Shown here piece after piece: positions 37,554 through 45,398 of a DNA stretch of 62,497 bases. The stretch lies in contig JABFGH010000028.1 of assembly GCA_013112585.1 (NCBI GenBank), forward strand, positions 1 to 62,497, read 5' to 3'. The position numbers and the translations under genes are program-made. The stretch comes from Ignavibacteriota bacterium (GTDB lineage: Bacteria > Bacteroidota > Ignavibacteria > Ignavibacteriales > Melioribacteraceae). Every line of letters begins with the position of its first letter. Position 1 is the stretch's first letter. Below the pieces are notes generated by a model. It was not told where the DNA came from and did not search any database. It saw only the letters and a program-made list of their open reading frames with translations.

Positions 37554-37874
37554 CTACTCCTTTTCTCGGGTTTTTTTATCCTTATTAGTAAATACTATCT
37601 CTTTAGGCGTGAAGCCGGCATCTCGTATCTTCTCTCTTAATTCTTCTTCGGAAATTATCTTGCCTTCTACTATTTTTAGGATTATCAATCCTTCTTCAAT
37701 ATCAATGTTGATGTTTTCTACTCCTTTAATATCATTCAGCTTTTTCTCCAATCCGTAAGCACAGAATGGACAGGAGAGACCATCAACCCTGACAGTTACT
37801 TCATTTGATTGAGCAAAAACAGTTGTCACACAGAATATAAAGATTACTATTGACTTGCGCCTTCTAGATTGCAT
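37554..37874 (-). CDS. Secreted heavy-metal-associated (MerP-like) protein
   Basis: 106 residues with a signal peptide (about 1-22) and one HMA domain. The metal loop reads GLSCPFCAYGLEKKL (about 32-46): a CxxC with Pro-Phe between the cysteines. The ferredoxin-like fold continues to about 95, followed by a charged tail. MerP scavenges Hg(II) in the periplasm; this protein may do the same for a metal in the operon of 38916-36726. It is 19 bases after the beta-barrel-like gene. Confidence 0.85.
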   Translation of the reverse strand: MQSRRRKSIVIFIFCVTTVFAQSNEVTVRVDGLSCPFCAYGLEKKLNDIKGVENINIDIEEGLIILKIVEGKIISEEELREKIRDAGFTPKEIVFTNKDKKTREKE

Positions 37875-37893
37875 TTATCTATTCCTTTCTATT

Positions 37894-38658
37894 CTAAAAT
37901 ATTAAATATCTCATCCCGATTGCGTATGTAAATTTTGTTGCACTCCTATCATCAACAACAGGAATTTGCACACCGCTTTCAATCAAAAATATACTTGAGG
38001 TAATTATCTGTATTCCGGATGATACAAAGAGTAAATTATTTTCAATATCCAAAGTGTGAGTGCCGTTTAATTCAATAAAAAGATTTAACTGAAACGGTGG
38101 ATATTTCTGCGGAAGCAACGGGTAACCGAAAGCAAAATTGTAAATTAAATTATCGGGAAAATCATTTGAAACAAATGTATAACCCACAGTTCCATAAATG
38201 CCATACTTTGTTGTAATGTAACCTATAACAAATTCAAGTTGAGATACGTTAGTATCAACACTTATGTTTGAAGCCCCGGTTGAAAATGTTTGTGAAAATT
38301 TCATAAGCGCTCTGAATGTTTTCGCCTTTCCGTCAATTTGAATAACTGAATATTTACCGAACAAAGTAAAGTTTCCAAAGCCTGATTTACTAGAACCATT
38401 ATCGGGAAACTGAATAATAAACGGCTGCACACCGCCTATTTGATAATTGGTCGTAACATTATAAGGAACAATCAACGGTTGAGAATATGTTTGCCCGTTT
38501 CCCGTAGAAATATATTTACCGAATGTTCTTATGCCTCCTCCGTCAAGTCCTAACAGATAAGGACTGTCGGTAAAGATTGGCGGACCTTGTGCATGCACAT
38601 TTTTTAATGTGATGGTTAAACTAACCAGAATAAATAATAAGCAAGTTGTATTTCTCAT
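37894..38658 (-). CDS. Outer-membrane beta-barrel-like protein of unknown function
   Basis: 254 residues with a signal peptide (about 1-23, ending VHAQ) and alternating aromatic/polar strands through to a terminal phenylalanine (YAIGMRYLIF), the usual end of an outer-membrane barrel. No family is recognised. It starts three bases after the thioredoxin-like gene and precedes the MerP-like gene, so it may form the outer-membrane part of a metal or thiol system. Confidence 0.65.
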   Translation of the reverse strand: MRNTTCLLFILVSLTITLKNVHAQGPPIFTDSPYLLGLDGGGIRTFGKYISTGNGQTYSQPLIVPYNVTTNYQIGGVQPFIIQFPDNGSSKSGFGNFTLFGKYSVIQIDGKAKTFRALMKFSQTFSTGASNISVDTNVSQLEFVIGYITTKYGIYGTVGYTFVSNDFPDNLIYNFAFGYPLLPQKYPPFQLNLFIELNGTHTLDIENNLLFVSSGIQIITSSIFLIESGVQIPVVDDRSATKFTYAIGMRYLIF

Positions 38659-38661
38659 TTT

Positions 38662-38916
38662 TTATCGAAGCGCTTGTGTTAATAATTCTGGATTAAAATT
38701 TTTACGACTGCAACACGTTAGCAATTCGCCTTTTACTACAACAGACGGTAGTGAGTTAATTCCATAATTTTTTGCCGCTTCATAATATTTAGTCGAGTAA
38801 TTTTTATCAGTTGTATTATAAACTATTACTTTGTGTTTATCGCCTGCTATTTCGGTAACCTGTAATTCTACATCTCCGCAGAATTTGCATCCTGCTGTAA
38901 ATACTTCGATTATCAT
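38662..38916 (-). CDS. Small thioredoxin/glutaredoxin-fold protein
   Basis: 84 residues. MIIEVFTAGCKFCGDVEL gives a CKFC redox site at 10-13, the strand-turn SLPSVVVKGELL has the cis-proline of the thioredoxin fold, and a second pair CC (about 68-69) follows. It is related to small arsenical/mercury-associated disulfide proteins. The promoter upstream (GACAAACACCCCC to TATAAT) carries the repeated operator. First gene of the operon 38916-36726. Reduction or transfer of a soft metal is inferred. Confidence 0.75.
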   Translation of the reverse strand: MIIEVFTAGCKFCGDVELQVTEIAGDKHKVIVYNTTDKNYSTKYYEAAKNYGINSLPSVVVKGELLTCCSRKNFNPELLTQALR

Positions 38917-38963
38917 CTTTATTACTCCATCAATTAATAAATAACTAAATACATTATATTTTC

Positions 38964-38983
38964 AGCAGGGGGTGTTTGTCTAG
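38964..38983 (-). promoter_or_regulatory. Candidate operator/promoter of the thiol-redox operon
   Basis: Plus strand AGCAGGGGGTGTTTGTCTAG. Read leftwards it is a promoter with TAGACA at -35, an 18-base spacer holding the C-rich core, and a perfect TATAAT at -10 (38953-38958). The core between -35 and -10 is the natural place for a repressor. The same 17 bases recur at 39413. Confidence 0.65.
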
Positions 38984-39000
38984 TTTTTTCTTTAGGTCAA

Positions 39001-39366
39001 TTAATTTTTATTGTTCAGCCTGACAAGTCTTTCTTCAATTGTATTCATTTCATGAATAATGGAAGATACCTTTTTAATTTCCATCTTTGGAAATTCATTT
39101 TTAACAAACTCAATTTTTTGTGCATCTTCGCAATTACCGGGGCACGCATTTACAACTTTTACTATTTTTTGAGCCAATTCTTTTCGCAAAAGATCTTCTA
39201 ATAATACATATATAATCTTTTGTAAACTTCCTTCAACAGCTTTGCATTGAATATATACATCTCCAATATCTCTATTCTCATCAATCATATTTTCAATGCC
39301 TTCAATCTGTCCATTAATATAGTGAAGGTGTTTTTTTAAGGTCTTTATTTCTCTTAGTTGTTCCAT
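39001..39366 (-). CDS. CsoR/FrmR-like metal- or sulfur-sensing repressor with atypical ligands
   Basis: 121 residues from the ATG at 39366 (TTGGAAA ahead). The first 60 residues have the CsoR helix pattern LKKHLHYINGQIEGIENMI and DVYIQCKAVEGSL. The position of the CsoR metal Cys (C36) is Ile34, and the H61/C65 pair is Leu/Glu, so the standard Cu(I) site is absent. It has other cysteines: C41, and NACPGNCED (C75, C79). It may sense another metal or a sulfur species. It lies directly behind a copy of the repeated operator and ahead of a co-regulated operon. Confidence 0.75.
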   Translation of the reverse strand: MEQLREIKTLKKHLHYINGQIEGIENMIDENRDIGDVYIQCKAVEGSLQKIIYVLLEDLLRKELAQKIVKVVNACPGNCEDAQKIEFVKNEFPKMEIKKVSSIIHEMNTIEERLVRLNNKN

Positions 39367-39412
39367 AATAATTTCCAATATATAAATTAAATTTCTCTTC
39401 AACTTAGTTTAG

Positions 39413-39432
39413 AGCAGGGGGTGTTTGTCAAG
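39413..39432 (-). promoter_or_regulatory. Candidate operator/promoter of the CsoR-like gene
   Basis: Plus strand AGCAGGGGGTGTTTGTCAAG. Read leftwards it has TTGACA at -35 overlapping a C-rich core, then a TAAGTTG element about 21 bases later. The ATG of the regulator is 47 bases after the core. It shares 17 identical bases with the site at 38964, consistent with autoregulation. Confidence 0.65.
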
Positions 39433-39473
39433 AGAAAAATAAAATCAACTTAATGAGTTATTTACAATAATTA

Positions 39474-40462
39474 TTAATAATCTAAATGTATTGCAGATAC
39501 AGAAGTATCACCGTAATTAGAAACAAATAATTTGGAATCGTTAAAAGCGGGAATAACTCCAATAGGCTTATTGCCAACCGAATATTCTTCATGAAGTTTT
39601 TTATACGTTGAAGCATCATAAACAAAGACTTTCTTTGCACCTAAGTTAACAACGTATAGTAATTTCTCTGATTTTGATAAAACAGCTTCTTCGGGAGAAA
39701 TCAGATCAGTAATTTCGTGAACTATCTTGTCAGTTTTTGTATCTATTATGTGAATTTTATTTAACTTAAAATTGCTTATAAATAATAGAGAATTATCATG
39801 ATTGTAATGCACCAATTCAGGTTTACCGCATACTTCAAGCAATCTTGATTTTTTACTTTTTATATTGATTACTGAAATCGTTCCGTCTTTTGTATTGGTA
39901 GTATAAATTTTACTCTCATCTTTCGAGATGCCAATCCCATCAGGCCCATTTCCTGTTTTATAACCATCTAAAACTTTAAGTGAACTTGCATCTAGTTTTA
40001 ATGCTTTATTATTCCCTGTCTCAATCACATAAATATATTTTCCGTCTTTGGTTGAAGTGATACCGCCCAAATTATTTTCAAACATTTTATTCTTTACAAT
40101 TTTATGAGTTGAAAAATCAACTATTACAATTTGTTTATCATATCCGCTAACGGCAACAAGATTTGAATTAACTAATCTAGTAAATCCCCATGGGTATTTT
40201 ATTCCCTCAATTTTTCCTGTAACTTTTTCAGTTGTGGTATTGATTATTGAAATAAAATCATCTTCAACATTGGCGACGTAAAGATATTTTTCATTCGGTG
40301 TTAGAAATAATGCATCGGGACCTTTACCAACCTTAATAGTCTTTCCGTCTGGCTTTACTATTTTTTCGGTTATTTGATTTTTGGTATTCTCTTTTGCTGG
40401 TTCTTTTCTGCATCCAATTAGTATAACTACTGAAAGAATACATAAATAATATGTTTTCTCAT
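39474..40462 (-). pseudogene. YVTN beta-propeller lipoprotein gene with a frameshift near its start
   Basis: From the ATG at 40462 (site TTGGAG) the frame ends after 11 codons. One base later in phase, a lipoprotein signal continues (YYLCILSVVILIGCRKE) and leads without a stop into the propeller of about 320 residues. Adding one A to the A4 run at 40454-40457 restores the frame (M-R-K-T-Y-Y-L...). So this is either a real single-base deletion or a homopolymer read error. Repeats such as YVANVEDDFISIIN and IYTTNTKDGTISVINI are YVTN blades. The C-terminus matches the NHL propeller at 36726. It is the last gene of the mer operon. Confidence 0.8.
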
Positions 40463-40487
40463 TTTATTCTCCAATTTCAATTAATAC

Positions 40488-42176
40488 TTAAACAGCACAA
40501 CATGACAATTTGTTTACATCCATATCAAAACTTATTGCTGCAATTTTAACTCCCTCTGATAATGTTAAATATGGATGAAACATATTTTTCAAATCAGCCA
40601 CAGTAATCCCGTATTTTATTGCTAAAGCTATTTCCATCAAAAGTTCAGAACCTTCGGAAGCCAATATTCTAGCACCAATTAGTTTGTCACTATTTTTATC
40701 ACGCAGAAGTTTTATAAATCCTTTTGTGTTCCGTGCTGCAATTGAACGTGGAACATCCGAAAGCGATATAGTTGAAACATCGTAATCAATTTTATTTCCC
40801 TCAGCTTGGTTTTCATCCATTCCTACACCGGCAATTTGCGGATCAGTAAAAACAACCCATGGAAAAACAGAATAGTCTGTTTTTCTTTTATTCTCTGTAA
40901 ACATATTTTCTACTGCAAGCGCTCCTTCGTATGCGGCTGAATAGACGAATAAATATTTCCCGGTAATATCGCCGGCAGCATAAATATTTGGAATTGATGT
41001 TTCGAGAAAATTATTTGTTTTTATAAAATTTTCGCCAAATAGTTCAATTCCTTTGCTTTCAAAATTACCAGTATTACCTTTCCTTCCTGTTGCAATAAAA
41101 ATATGACTTCCCTCAATAATTTCTTCTTTGTCCTTTACCATTGCAACCACTACAATTTTTTCTCCTCTTTTTTCAACCGATTTTAATTTAACTCCGGTTT
41201 TAATATCAATATTTTCTTTTATTAAAGATTCGGTTAATTGCTCACTTACATCCGGCATCTCATCCGGTATTATTCTATTTGATCTTTGTAAAACAGTAAC
41301 TTTAGCACCAAGACGACTAAAAAGTTGTGCATTTTCTAAAGCAATGTATCTTCCGCCAAGCACAATTAAATGTTCCGGTAAATCTTCTAAATCATAAAGA
41401 GTTTCGTTGGTAAGATATCCAACTTCGTTTAGACCTGGAATATCGGGAATAAACGTTGATGAGCCTGTAGATATAAGTATATTTGCTGCGGAATAAGTAT
41501 CCTTTTCAACTGAAACAGTGTTGTTGTCAACCAGTTCAGCTCTACCCTTTAAAATTGTTACATTTTTATCATCCTTCAGTATATCAATGTATTTGCCTTG
41601 CCTTAGTTCTTCAACCAATTCTGTTTTTTGGCGAATAGCTTCTTTGAAATCCAACGTGCTATTGCCCGGTGTTATAGCTGTAAAATTTGGATTGTTGGAA
41701 TTATAAAACTGTTCTCCGTTTCTAATTAAAGTTTTTGAAGGCACACAACCCACATTTACACAGGTTCCGCCGATTGGCAAACCGTCATTTATCATTAAGA
41801 CTTTCTTTTCAAGCGAACTTGCTTTTATTGCCGCAGAAAATGCTGCAGAGCCTCCTCCGATAATTATTAAATCGTAATCAAAATTCTTCCTAAGCTTTTT
41901 TGAACTTAGGCTATCTTCATCATAAATATTATTACCGTTACCATTATTTTTAATAATTTCATCTACAACTTTATAATGACCCGTTGAGTTAATTTGCTCT
42001 ACAATCTCATCTTTTGAAAGTAGCTCACTGTTGTATTGAAATTCACCTTCAGCATCTTTGTAATTAACCGATTTACTAATGACTCCATTTTTTCCTTCAA
42101 ATTTCTTCTCAATACTTTTTGCACAATGGTCGCATGTCATTCCCGATATTGAATATTTTACTGTTTCAATTTTCAT
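40488..42176 (-). CDS. merA: Mercuric reductase MerA
   Basis: 562 residues, full length. An N-terminal HMA domain has GMTCDHC (C15, C18). The FAD-binding motif is IIGGGSAAFSAA, and the redox pair is GGTCVNVGCVPSKT (C139, C144). The NADPH domain and the dimerisation domain are complete, and the C-terminal metal-shuttling Cys pair is C559-C560 (SCCAV). The enzyme reduces Hg(II) to volatile Hg(0) in the cytoplasm with NADPH. It is 13 bases downstream of the merT-merP fusion. Confidence 0.97.
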   Translation of the reverse strand: MKIETVKYSISGMTCDHCAKSIEKKFEGKNGVISKSVNYKDAEGEFQYNSELLSKDEIVEQINSTGHYKVVDEIIKNNGNGNNIYDEDSLSSKKLRKNFDYDLIIIGGGSAAFSAAIKASSLEKKVLMINDGLPIGGTCVNVGCVPSKTLIRNGEQFYNSNNPNFTAITPGNSTLDFKEAIRQKTELVEELRQGKYIDILKDDKNVTILKGRAELVDNNTVSVEKDTYSAANILISTGSSTFIPDIPGLNEVGYLTNETLYDLEDLPEHLIVLGGRYIALENAQLFSRLGAKVTVLQRSNRIIPDEMPDVSEQLTESLIKENIDIKTGVKLKSVEKRGEKIVVVAMVKDKEEIIEGSHIFIATGRKGNTGNFESKGIELFGENFIKTNNFLETSIPNIYAAGDITGKYLFVYSAAYEGALAVENMFTENKRKTDYSVFPWVVFTDPQIAGVGMDENQAEGNKIDYDVSTISLSDVPRSIAARNTKGFIKLLRDKNSDKLIGARILASEGSELLMEIALAIKYGITVADLKNMFHPYLTLSEGVKIAAISFDMDVNKLSCCAV

Positions 42177-42189
42177 TTTTCCCTCAATT

Positions 42190-42825
42190 TTATTTCACTT
42201 TATAATTTTTTACGTTATAGCCAACTTTTTCTTCAACTGCTTTTTTTAGTTGCTCTGGTTTTACTTTTGTTTTATCAAATTTTACTTTGGCTATTCCAGT
42301 TTTATAAGAGGATGTTACACTGACTACCCCGTTTTCTGTTTTTAAAGCATAATCAACCGATTCTTCGCAACCAGTACAAGTCATTCCTTCAATCTGCAAA
42401 GTGATTTCAGCTATATTGCTTTCGTTTACAATAGCAACCTTATTTGTCTCTGGGAAAAACACATGTGAATACGATGGAAATGAAAACATAAGAATACTTA
42501 CTCCCGCAACAACCCATAAGAATGCTTTTGAATTAAGAAAACTTTTTTTCTCATCCTCCCCGCCTGCCAGACGGGCAGGTTCGCAAGCACAATCAATTTC
42601 TTCTTTCTTTTTGGGTTTATATGCTTTATAAAAAGCAAAACCAAGAACTAATACTGTTACGCCAATTAAGTATGGTCTTAAAGGTTCGAGAAAAGAAAAT
42701 GTTGATGCTATTCCTCCCAACCCGCCGAGTACTGCTAATACAGGAGTGATGCAGCAAAGAGAGGCGACAATTGCAGCAAATAGCCCTGCTCCAATCCATT
42801 TCTTGTCTTTTAATTTATTATTCAT
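42190..42825 (-). CDS. merTP: Mercuric transporter fusion MerT-MerP
   Basis: 211 residues. Residues 1-70 are MerT-like, with three membrane segments and the Cys pair CC at 24-25 (ASLCCITP). A cytoplasmic loop has CAC at 79-81. A further helix (about 100-118) precedes an HMA/MerP-like domain (139-211) with GMTCTGC (C150, C153). In separate-gene systems MerP collects Hg(II) and MerT moves it inward; here both are in one chain. The linker PARLAGG (83-89) is encoded by a short palindromic element (42563-42579). Confidence 0.93.
   Translation of the reverse strand: MNNKLKDKKWIGAGLFAAIVASLCCITPVLAVLGGLGGIASTFSFLEPLRPYLIGVTVLVLGFAFYKAYKPKKKEEIDCACEPARLAGGEDEKKSFLNSKAFLWVVAGVSILMFSFPSYSHVFFPETNKVAIVNESNIAEITLQIEGMTCTGCEESVDYALKTENGVVSVTSSYKTGIAKVKFDKTKVKPEQLKKAVEEKVGYNVKNYKVK
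42563..42579. repeat. Palindromic GC-rich element inside merTP
   Basis: CCTGCCAGACGGGCAGG: arms CCTGCC and GGCAGG around a five-base centre, flanked by CCCCG. It is strikingly GC-rich in AT-rich DNA and resembles a short interspersed palindrome seen in coding and non-coding DNA of Bacteroidota-like genomes. It sits in frame, giving PARLAGG in a loop, so it is tolerated. Confidence 0.6.
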
Positions 42826-42843
42826 ATCATATTCCTAATTATT

Positions 42844-43248
42844 TTACTTTACAACTATTGTTTCGAGAATAGGACACTCATCTTTAGAAATTTCTTCCGT
42901 AACACATTGTGAAACTAACTTTTGTAATATTTTTTTGATTTTTTGTAAATCCGTAATCTTATTTTCAATGTCTCTTATTTTATGTTTTGCAATTATTTTA
43001 ACATCCCCACAAGTAGCCGATGATTCAATTTTAAGTTCAAGAAGTTCTTTTATTTCTTTGAGTGTGAAACCGAGCTCTTTAGCTTTCTTAATAAATAGTA
43101 AACGCTGAACATCTAAAATGTCGTACATACGATACTTTGATTCAATTCGCCTCGGTTTTGGCATCAGTTTTATTTTTTCATAATATCGCAATGTTTCTAT
43201 GTTTACGCCAACTTTCTTAGCAATTTCCCCAACCTTTAGATTTTCCAT
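42844..43248 (-). CDS. merR: Mercury-responsive regulator MerR
   Basis: 134 residues from the ATG at 43248 (AAAGG ahead). A MerR winged helix-turn-helix (VGEIAKKVGVNIETLRYYEK) is followed by a long dimerisation helix. The three Hg(II) ligands of MerR are present with the right spacing: C80, C115 and C125 (TCGDV, SQCVTEE, DECPIL). A longer open frame exists, but it includes the promoter. Hg(II)-bound MerR untwists the promoter and activates the mer operon, of which merR is the first gene; the fusion gene starts 18 bases later. Confidence 0.93.
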   Translation of the reverse strand: MENLKVGEIAKKVGVNIETLRYYEKIKLMPKPRRIESKYRMYDILDVQRLLFIKKAKELGFTLKEIKELLELKIESSATCGDVKIIAKHKIRDIENKITDLQKIKKILQKLVSQCVTEEISKDECPILETIVVK

Positions 43249-43272
43249 AACATTAACCTTTATTTTACTTAT

Positions 43273-43308
43273 TACAAATATAATATCTGTAGTATGGTAC
43301 GGAGTCAA
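43273..43308 (-). promoter_or_regulatory. MerR-type promoter/operator of the mer operon
   Basis: Read leftwards, TTGACTCCGTAC begins at 43308, as in the Tn501-type operator; TTATAT/TATATT follows after a long 19-20-base spacer. A dyad CCGTA-N6-TACAG lies in the spacer. Long spacing and a central dyad are the hallmark of MerR control. The promoter is 55-60 bases ahead of merR. Confidence 0.8.
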
Positions 43309-43448
43309 GCAAAAAAGTAACCCCCAAATTCTTACAAAAATAAGTTCTATTATTTTATTCAGTTTTAAAAAAATTAAATCGATTAAGCTTTTTATAATAA
43401 CTACATTCTGAATGGTGCGATTATGGACTCTATTGAACGAATTATTAG

Positions 43449-43465
43449 GGCATAGTATTTGTTTT
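43449..43465 (+). promoter_or_regulatory. Weak sigma-54-like site
   Basis: GGCATAGTATTTGTTTT: GG then ten bases then GT instead of GC. It is otherwise like the three good sites and lies 31 bases ahead of the small ORF at 43493, so it may serve the small-protein module starting there. The missing C makes it uncertain. Confidence 0.3.
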
Positions 43466-43492
43466 TATAGTTAAAAAATAGTTAGAGTAAAA

Positions 43493-43612
43493 ATGATAGC
43501 TTTAATTTTGCATAGCTTATTACTACCAATAGCATTAAGGATTATGGAATACTTAATTATTTCAATGGTGGTATTAGCACTATCGATGATCATTATTCTC
43601 TCCATTTTTTAG
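43493..43612 (+). CDS. 39-residue hydrophobic peptide
   Basis: ATG at 43493, stop TAG at 43610-43612. Nearly all residues are hydrophobic (MIALILHSLLLPIALRIMEY, then a 19-residue helix ending LSIF). The ribosome site (TTAGAG) is moderate. It heads the cluster of small membrane and metal proteins at 43.5-44.7 kb. Not recognised. Confidence 0.4.
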   Translation: MIALILHSLLLPIALRIMEYLIISMVVLALSMIIILSIF

Positions 43613-43674
43613 TTTTAATAATTTTGGGAATTATAATAAATCGTTGTTATATAATTTCGAACACGGAGGATCAA

Positions 43675-43821
43675 ATGTCAGAGACAATATTTTCAATCGG
43701 ATTTGTTATTGCATTATTTGTATTGCTTGGTTTTATAATAATGAAGTGGAATAAAAAAATATCACAAAAAAATGTGGCGGGATTAACTGTTAAAGACCCG
43801 GATAAATTTGGCTGCCATTAA
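43675..43821 (+). CDS. Small single-pass membrane protein
   Basis: 48 residues from the ATG at 43675, which has the strong site GGAGGA; the frame is open upstream. One helix (about 4-22, IFSIGFVIALFVLLGFIIM) is followed by WNKKISQKN and a short tail with TVKDPDKFGCH. The tail resembles the DP-x-C-x-x start of a YHS motif without the second half. Member of the small-protein module. Confidence 0.65.
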   Translation: MSETIFSIGFVIALFVLLGFIIMKWNKKISQKNVAGLTVKDPDKFGCH

Positions 43822-43899
43822 AAATCGAAATGTAATTGAAAATGATTTTTCTCAGTTAAATATTTTAATTCTAATGCGAACTAATTTGGAGGATTAAAA

Positions 43900-44079
43900 A
43901 TGTCTGACGAAAAAATATTCTTTTTAATCTTCGTTGTATTAATGTTTTTTATGCATCGAGGACATGGTCATACCAAGGGCGGTTGTGGTGGACATTCTCA
44001 TAACAGAAATTCTAAAATGGACGAACAGAATAAAGATAAAAGTAGTAGTACTTATGCTAGGTATTCTCATCATCATTAA
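43900..44079 (+). CDS. His/Gly-rich single-pass membrane protein (DUF2933-like)
   Basis: 59 residues from the ATG at 43900 with TTGGAGGA ahead. One membrane helix (about 5-19) leads to HRGHGHTKGGCGGHSH and a polar tail ending SHHH. The layout (helix, then a short His-rich metal-binding loop) is that of the DUF2933-type proteins found in metal-resistance loci, and closely parallels 49349-49510. A metal-buffering or chaperone role is inferred. Confidence 0.65.
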   Translation: MSDEKIFFLIFVVLMFFMHRGHGHTKGGCGGHSHNRNSKMDEQNKDKSSSTYARYSHHH

Positions 44080-44107
44080 AATAATTTAAATACTTCAAGT
44101 GAAGAAA

Positions 44108-44368
44108 ATGATAACTTCCGCGAAAGTAACTTTAATTATATGCCTTCTAACAGCAATTGTATGGAGTAGTATTTATTTTCTGCAATTCCTTTTGCATGGT
44201 ATGGATAACATGTTTAATAATGATTTCATTTTCTTTTTTGCTAGAATTTTTAGTTTTGATATTTCAACAGTTTATGAGGGAATTGCATTTTCTTTTATAG
44301 ACGGCACCTTAATTGGTTTTGGGATATGGAAATTAATCAGAATTTTAGGATGTGTTTTTATAGAATGA
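44108..44368 (+). CDS. DUF5676-like two-helix membrane protein
   Basis: 86 residues from the ATG at 44108; a GTG three codons earlier is possible. Helix 1 (about 4-24) and helix 2 (GIAFSFIDGTLIGFGIWKLI, about 60-79) frame a loop with aromatic residues. The glycine-spaced second helix with an Asp matches the DUF5676 pattern of 49545-49811. The role is unknown, but such proteins recur with YHS genes three times in this window. Confidence 0.55.
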   Translation: MITSAKVTLIICLLTAIVWSSIYFLQFLLHGMDNMFNNDFIFFFARIFSFDISTVYEGIAFSFIDGTLIGFGIWKLIRILGCVFIE

Positions 44369-44545
44369 AAGTATCATCTGTAGCCTTTAATTTTATCCAA
44401 TTAAAATTCTTAAAACAATTCAAGTTTCTTGAATCTGTCCAATGAAATTCTATCCTTAATAGGTGTTAATCACCATTTTATTCTGGTATAATAAATGAAT
44501 AATAACAAATAATTACTTTTAAAATAACTACACTTGGAGATAAAA

Positions 44546-44737
44546 ATGGAACTTGACCCGGTTTGCAAAATGGAATTAACAGATATTAAAAAATGCGATG
44601 AATCAATCGTAGATGGTAAAAAGTATTATTTTTGCTCAACATTTTGCAGAGTATTATTTGAAAATAACACAGAATATTATTTATCGAAAGAAAACAAATA
44701 TGGATTGACGAAACAATTAAAAGGTGTATCACATTGA
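44546..44737 (+). CDS. YHS-domain metal-binding protein
   Basis: 63 residues from the ATG at 44546 (TTGGAG ahead). MELDPVCKMEL (1-11) and YYFCSTFCRVLF (about 28-39) are the two halves of the YHS domain with the metal-binding cysteines. A polar tail follows. It closes the 43.5-44.7 kb module and precedes a methyltransferase gene by ten bases. Confidence 0.8.
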   Translation: MELDPVCKMELTDIKKCDESIVDGKKYYFCSTFCRVLFENNTEYYLSKENKYGLTKQLKGVSH

Positions 44738-44747
44738 ATAAAACGCG

Positions 44748-45371
44748 ATGACACTAAAATTGAATCAGAGTAAAACTATTCAAAAAAGATACAACCGTTA
44801 CTCAAAGTATTACGACTTTCTTGAGTCTCCTATGGAGTTGTTATTTTCAAAATGGAAAAAAGAATTAATTAACTATGCCTCCTGTAATGTATTGGAGGCG
44901 GGAGTGGGCACCGGTAAAAACATTAATCTTTATCCACCTTATATTAATATTACTGCTATTGATTTTAGCGAGGGGATGGTTAAAAAAGCTAAAAGAAAAT
45001 TTTACACAAAGAAAAATATTACATTCCATAATATTGATATTCAGCAAACAGAGTTTGAGGATAATTCATTTGACACAATTTTAGCTTCGTATGTTTTTTG
45101 TTCTGTACCCGATTTTGTTCTTGGTTTAAGAGAGATGAGAAGAATTTGTAAAGATGGCGGGAAAATAATTCTGTTAGAACATACGAGAAATGATAAAGTG
45201 TTTTTAGGAAAATTGGTGGACCTACTAAATCCATTATTTATAAAGCTATTCGGTTATAATATTAATCGAAGGACTTATGAAAATATATCTAATGCCAGGT
45301 TTAGAAATATTGATCAAAAAATATTATGGCTGGCTATTTTCAAGCTATTTATTATAACAAATCACAAATAA
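44748..45371 (+). CDS. Class I SAM-dependent methyltransferase (PEMT/UbiE-like)
   Basis: 207 residues. SAM motif VLEAGVGTGKN (about 46-56), acidic strand ITAIDFS, then NSFDTILASYVFCSVPD and LLEHTRND, the signature of bacterial phospholipid N-methyltransferase/UbiE-like enzymes. It is a close parallel of 61625-62248 (both have YDFLE, VGxGTGKN and FCSVP). The substrate is not known: phosphatidylethanolamine, or a metalloid or thiol. No clear ribosome site, which suggests coupling to the YHS gene ending ten bases earlier. Confidence 0.85.
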   Translation: MTLKLNQSKTIQKRYNRYSKYYDFLESPMELLFSKWKKELINYASCNVLEAGVGTGKNINLYPPYINITAIDFSEGMVKKAKRKFYTKKNITFHNIDIQQTEFEDNSFDTILASYVFCSVPDFVLGLREMRRICKDGGKIILLEHTRNDKVFLGKLVDLLNPLFIKLFGYNINRRTYENISNARFRNIDQKILWLAIFKLFIITNHK

Positions 45372-45398
45372 CTATTTTAATATTTGGAACTACAACGA

